DNA of 5,164 bases, taken from the NCBI GenBank assembly GCA_016200365.1, contig JACQEW010000145.1, positions 1 to 5,164 of the forward strand, read 5' to 3'. The notes under the pieces were generated by a model that saw nothing but the letters and a program-made list of their open reading frames with translations, made no database searches and had not been told where the DNA came from. Below, one piece after another: positions 5,150-5,164 of this stretch (the first letter of the stretch is position 1; every line of letters begins with the position of its first letter). This stretch comes from Nitrospinota bacterium. GTDB lineage: Bacteria > Nitrospinota > Nitrospinia > UBA9942. The position numbers and the translations under genes are program-made.

Positions 5150-5164
5150 ATGACCGATAAAGAA
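5150..5164 (+). CDS. glyS: Start of the next gene, probably glycyl-tRNA synthetase beta subunit (cut by the window edge)
   Basis: Only five codons are visible (M-T-D-K-E), so the sequence itself cannot identify the product. An AAGGA ribosome binding site (5139-5143) sits six T residues before the ATG, which makes the start convincing. glyS, encoding the beta subunit that binds tRNA, usually follows glyQ directly in bacteria with the split enzyme, so the name rests on gene order alone. Confidence 0.55.

Overview
The window reads as an ordinary, moderately AT-rich stretch of a diderm (Gram-negative-type) bacterial chromosome. The evidence for two membranes is a secreted, Cys-free beta-barrel protein ending in Tyr-Thr-Phe, next to a signal-peptide-bearing PgaB-type glycoside hydrolase. 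Glycyl-tRNA synthetase is the bacterial split alpha/beta type (glyQ, apparently followed by glyS). The gene mix and the GC-rich palindromes suggest Nitrospirota, Desulfobacterota or a similar lineage. That placement is an impression, not a result.

Layout: (1) 2-1060, plus strand: the 3' part of a YgiQ-type radical SAM protein, cut by the window edge. (2) 1061-1247: a very AT-rich gap holding small TAGTCTA inverted repeats and a 136-bp palindromic, MITE-like element flanked by TA. (3) 1248-1505, plus: an isolated MoaD/ThiS-type sulfur-carrier gene whose product ends in Gly-Gly plus three extra residues. (4) 1506-1555: a convergent gap with a perfect GC-rich hairpin. (5) 4111 down to 1556, minus: a two-gene unit, with a secreted GHL13 (PgaB C-terminal-domain-like) protein first and a predicted outer-membrane beta-barrel second, 9 bp apart. 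(6) 4112-4225: a divergent intergenic region with one candidate promoter per strand. (7) 4226-5101, plus: complete glyQ, then a probable glyS start at 5150.

The MoaD-like gene has no other molybdenum cofactor or sulfur-transfer genes around it. The minus-strand pair probably acts together at the cell envelope. glyQ and glyS make one heterotetrameric enzyme.

I do not see a clearly new multi-gene system. The most unusual signals are an 86-bp GC-rich palindrome that sits in frame inside the GHL13 gene and codes a Pro/Gly/Lys-rich loop, the MITE-like element directly against the moaD-like start, and the tail after Gly-Gly in the MoaD-like protein. At least three unrelated palindromic repeats lie within 5 kb.
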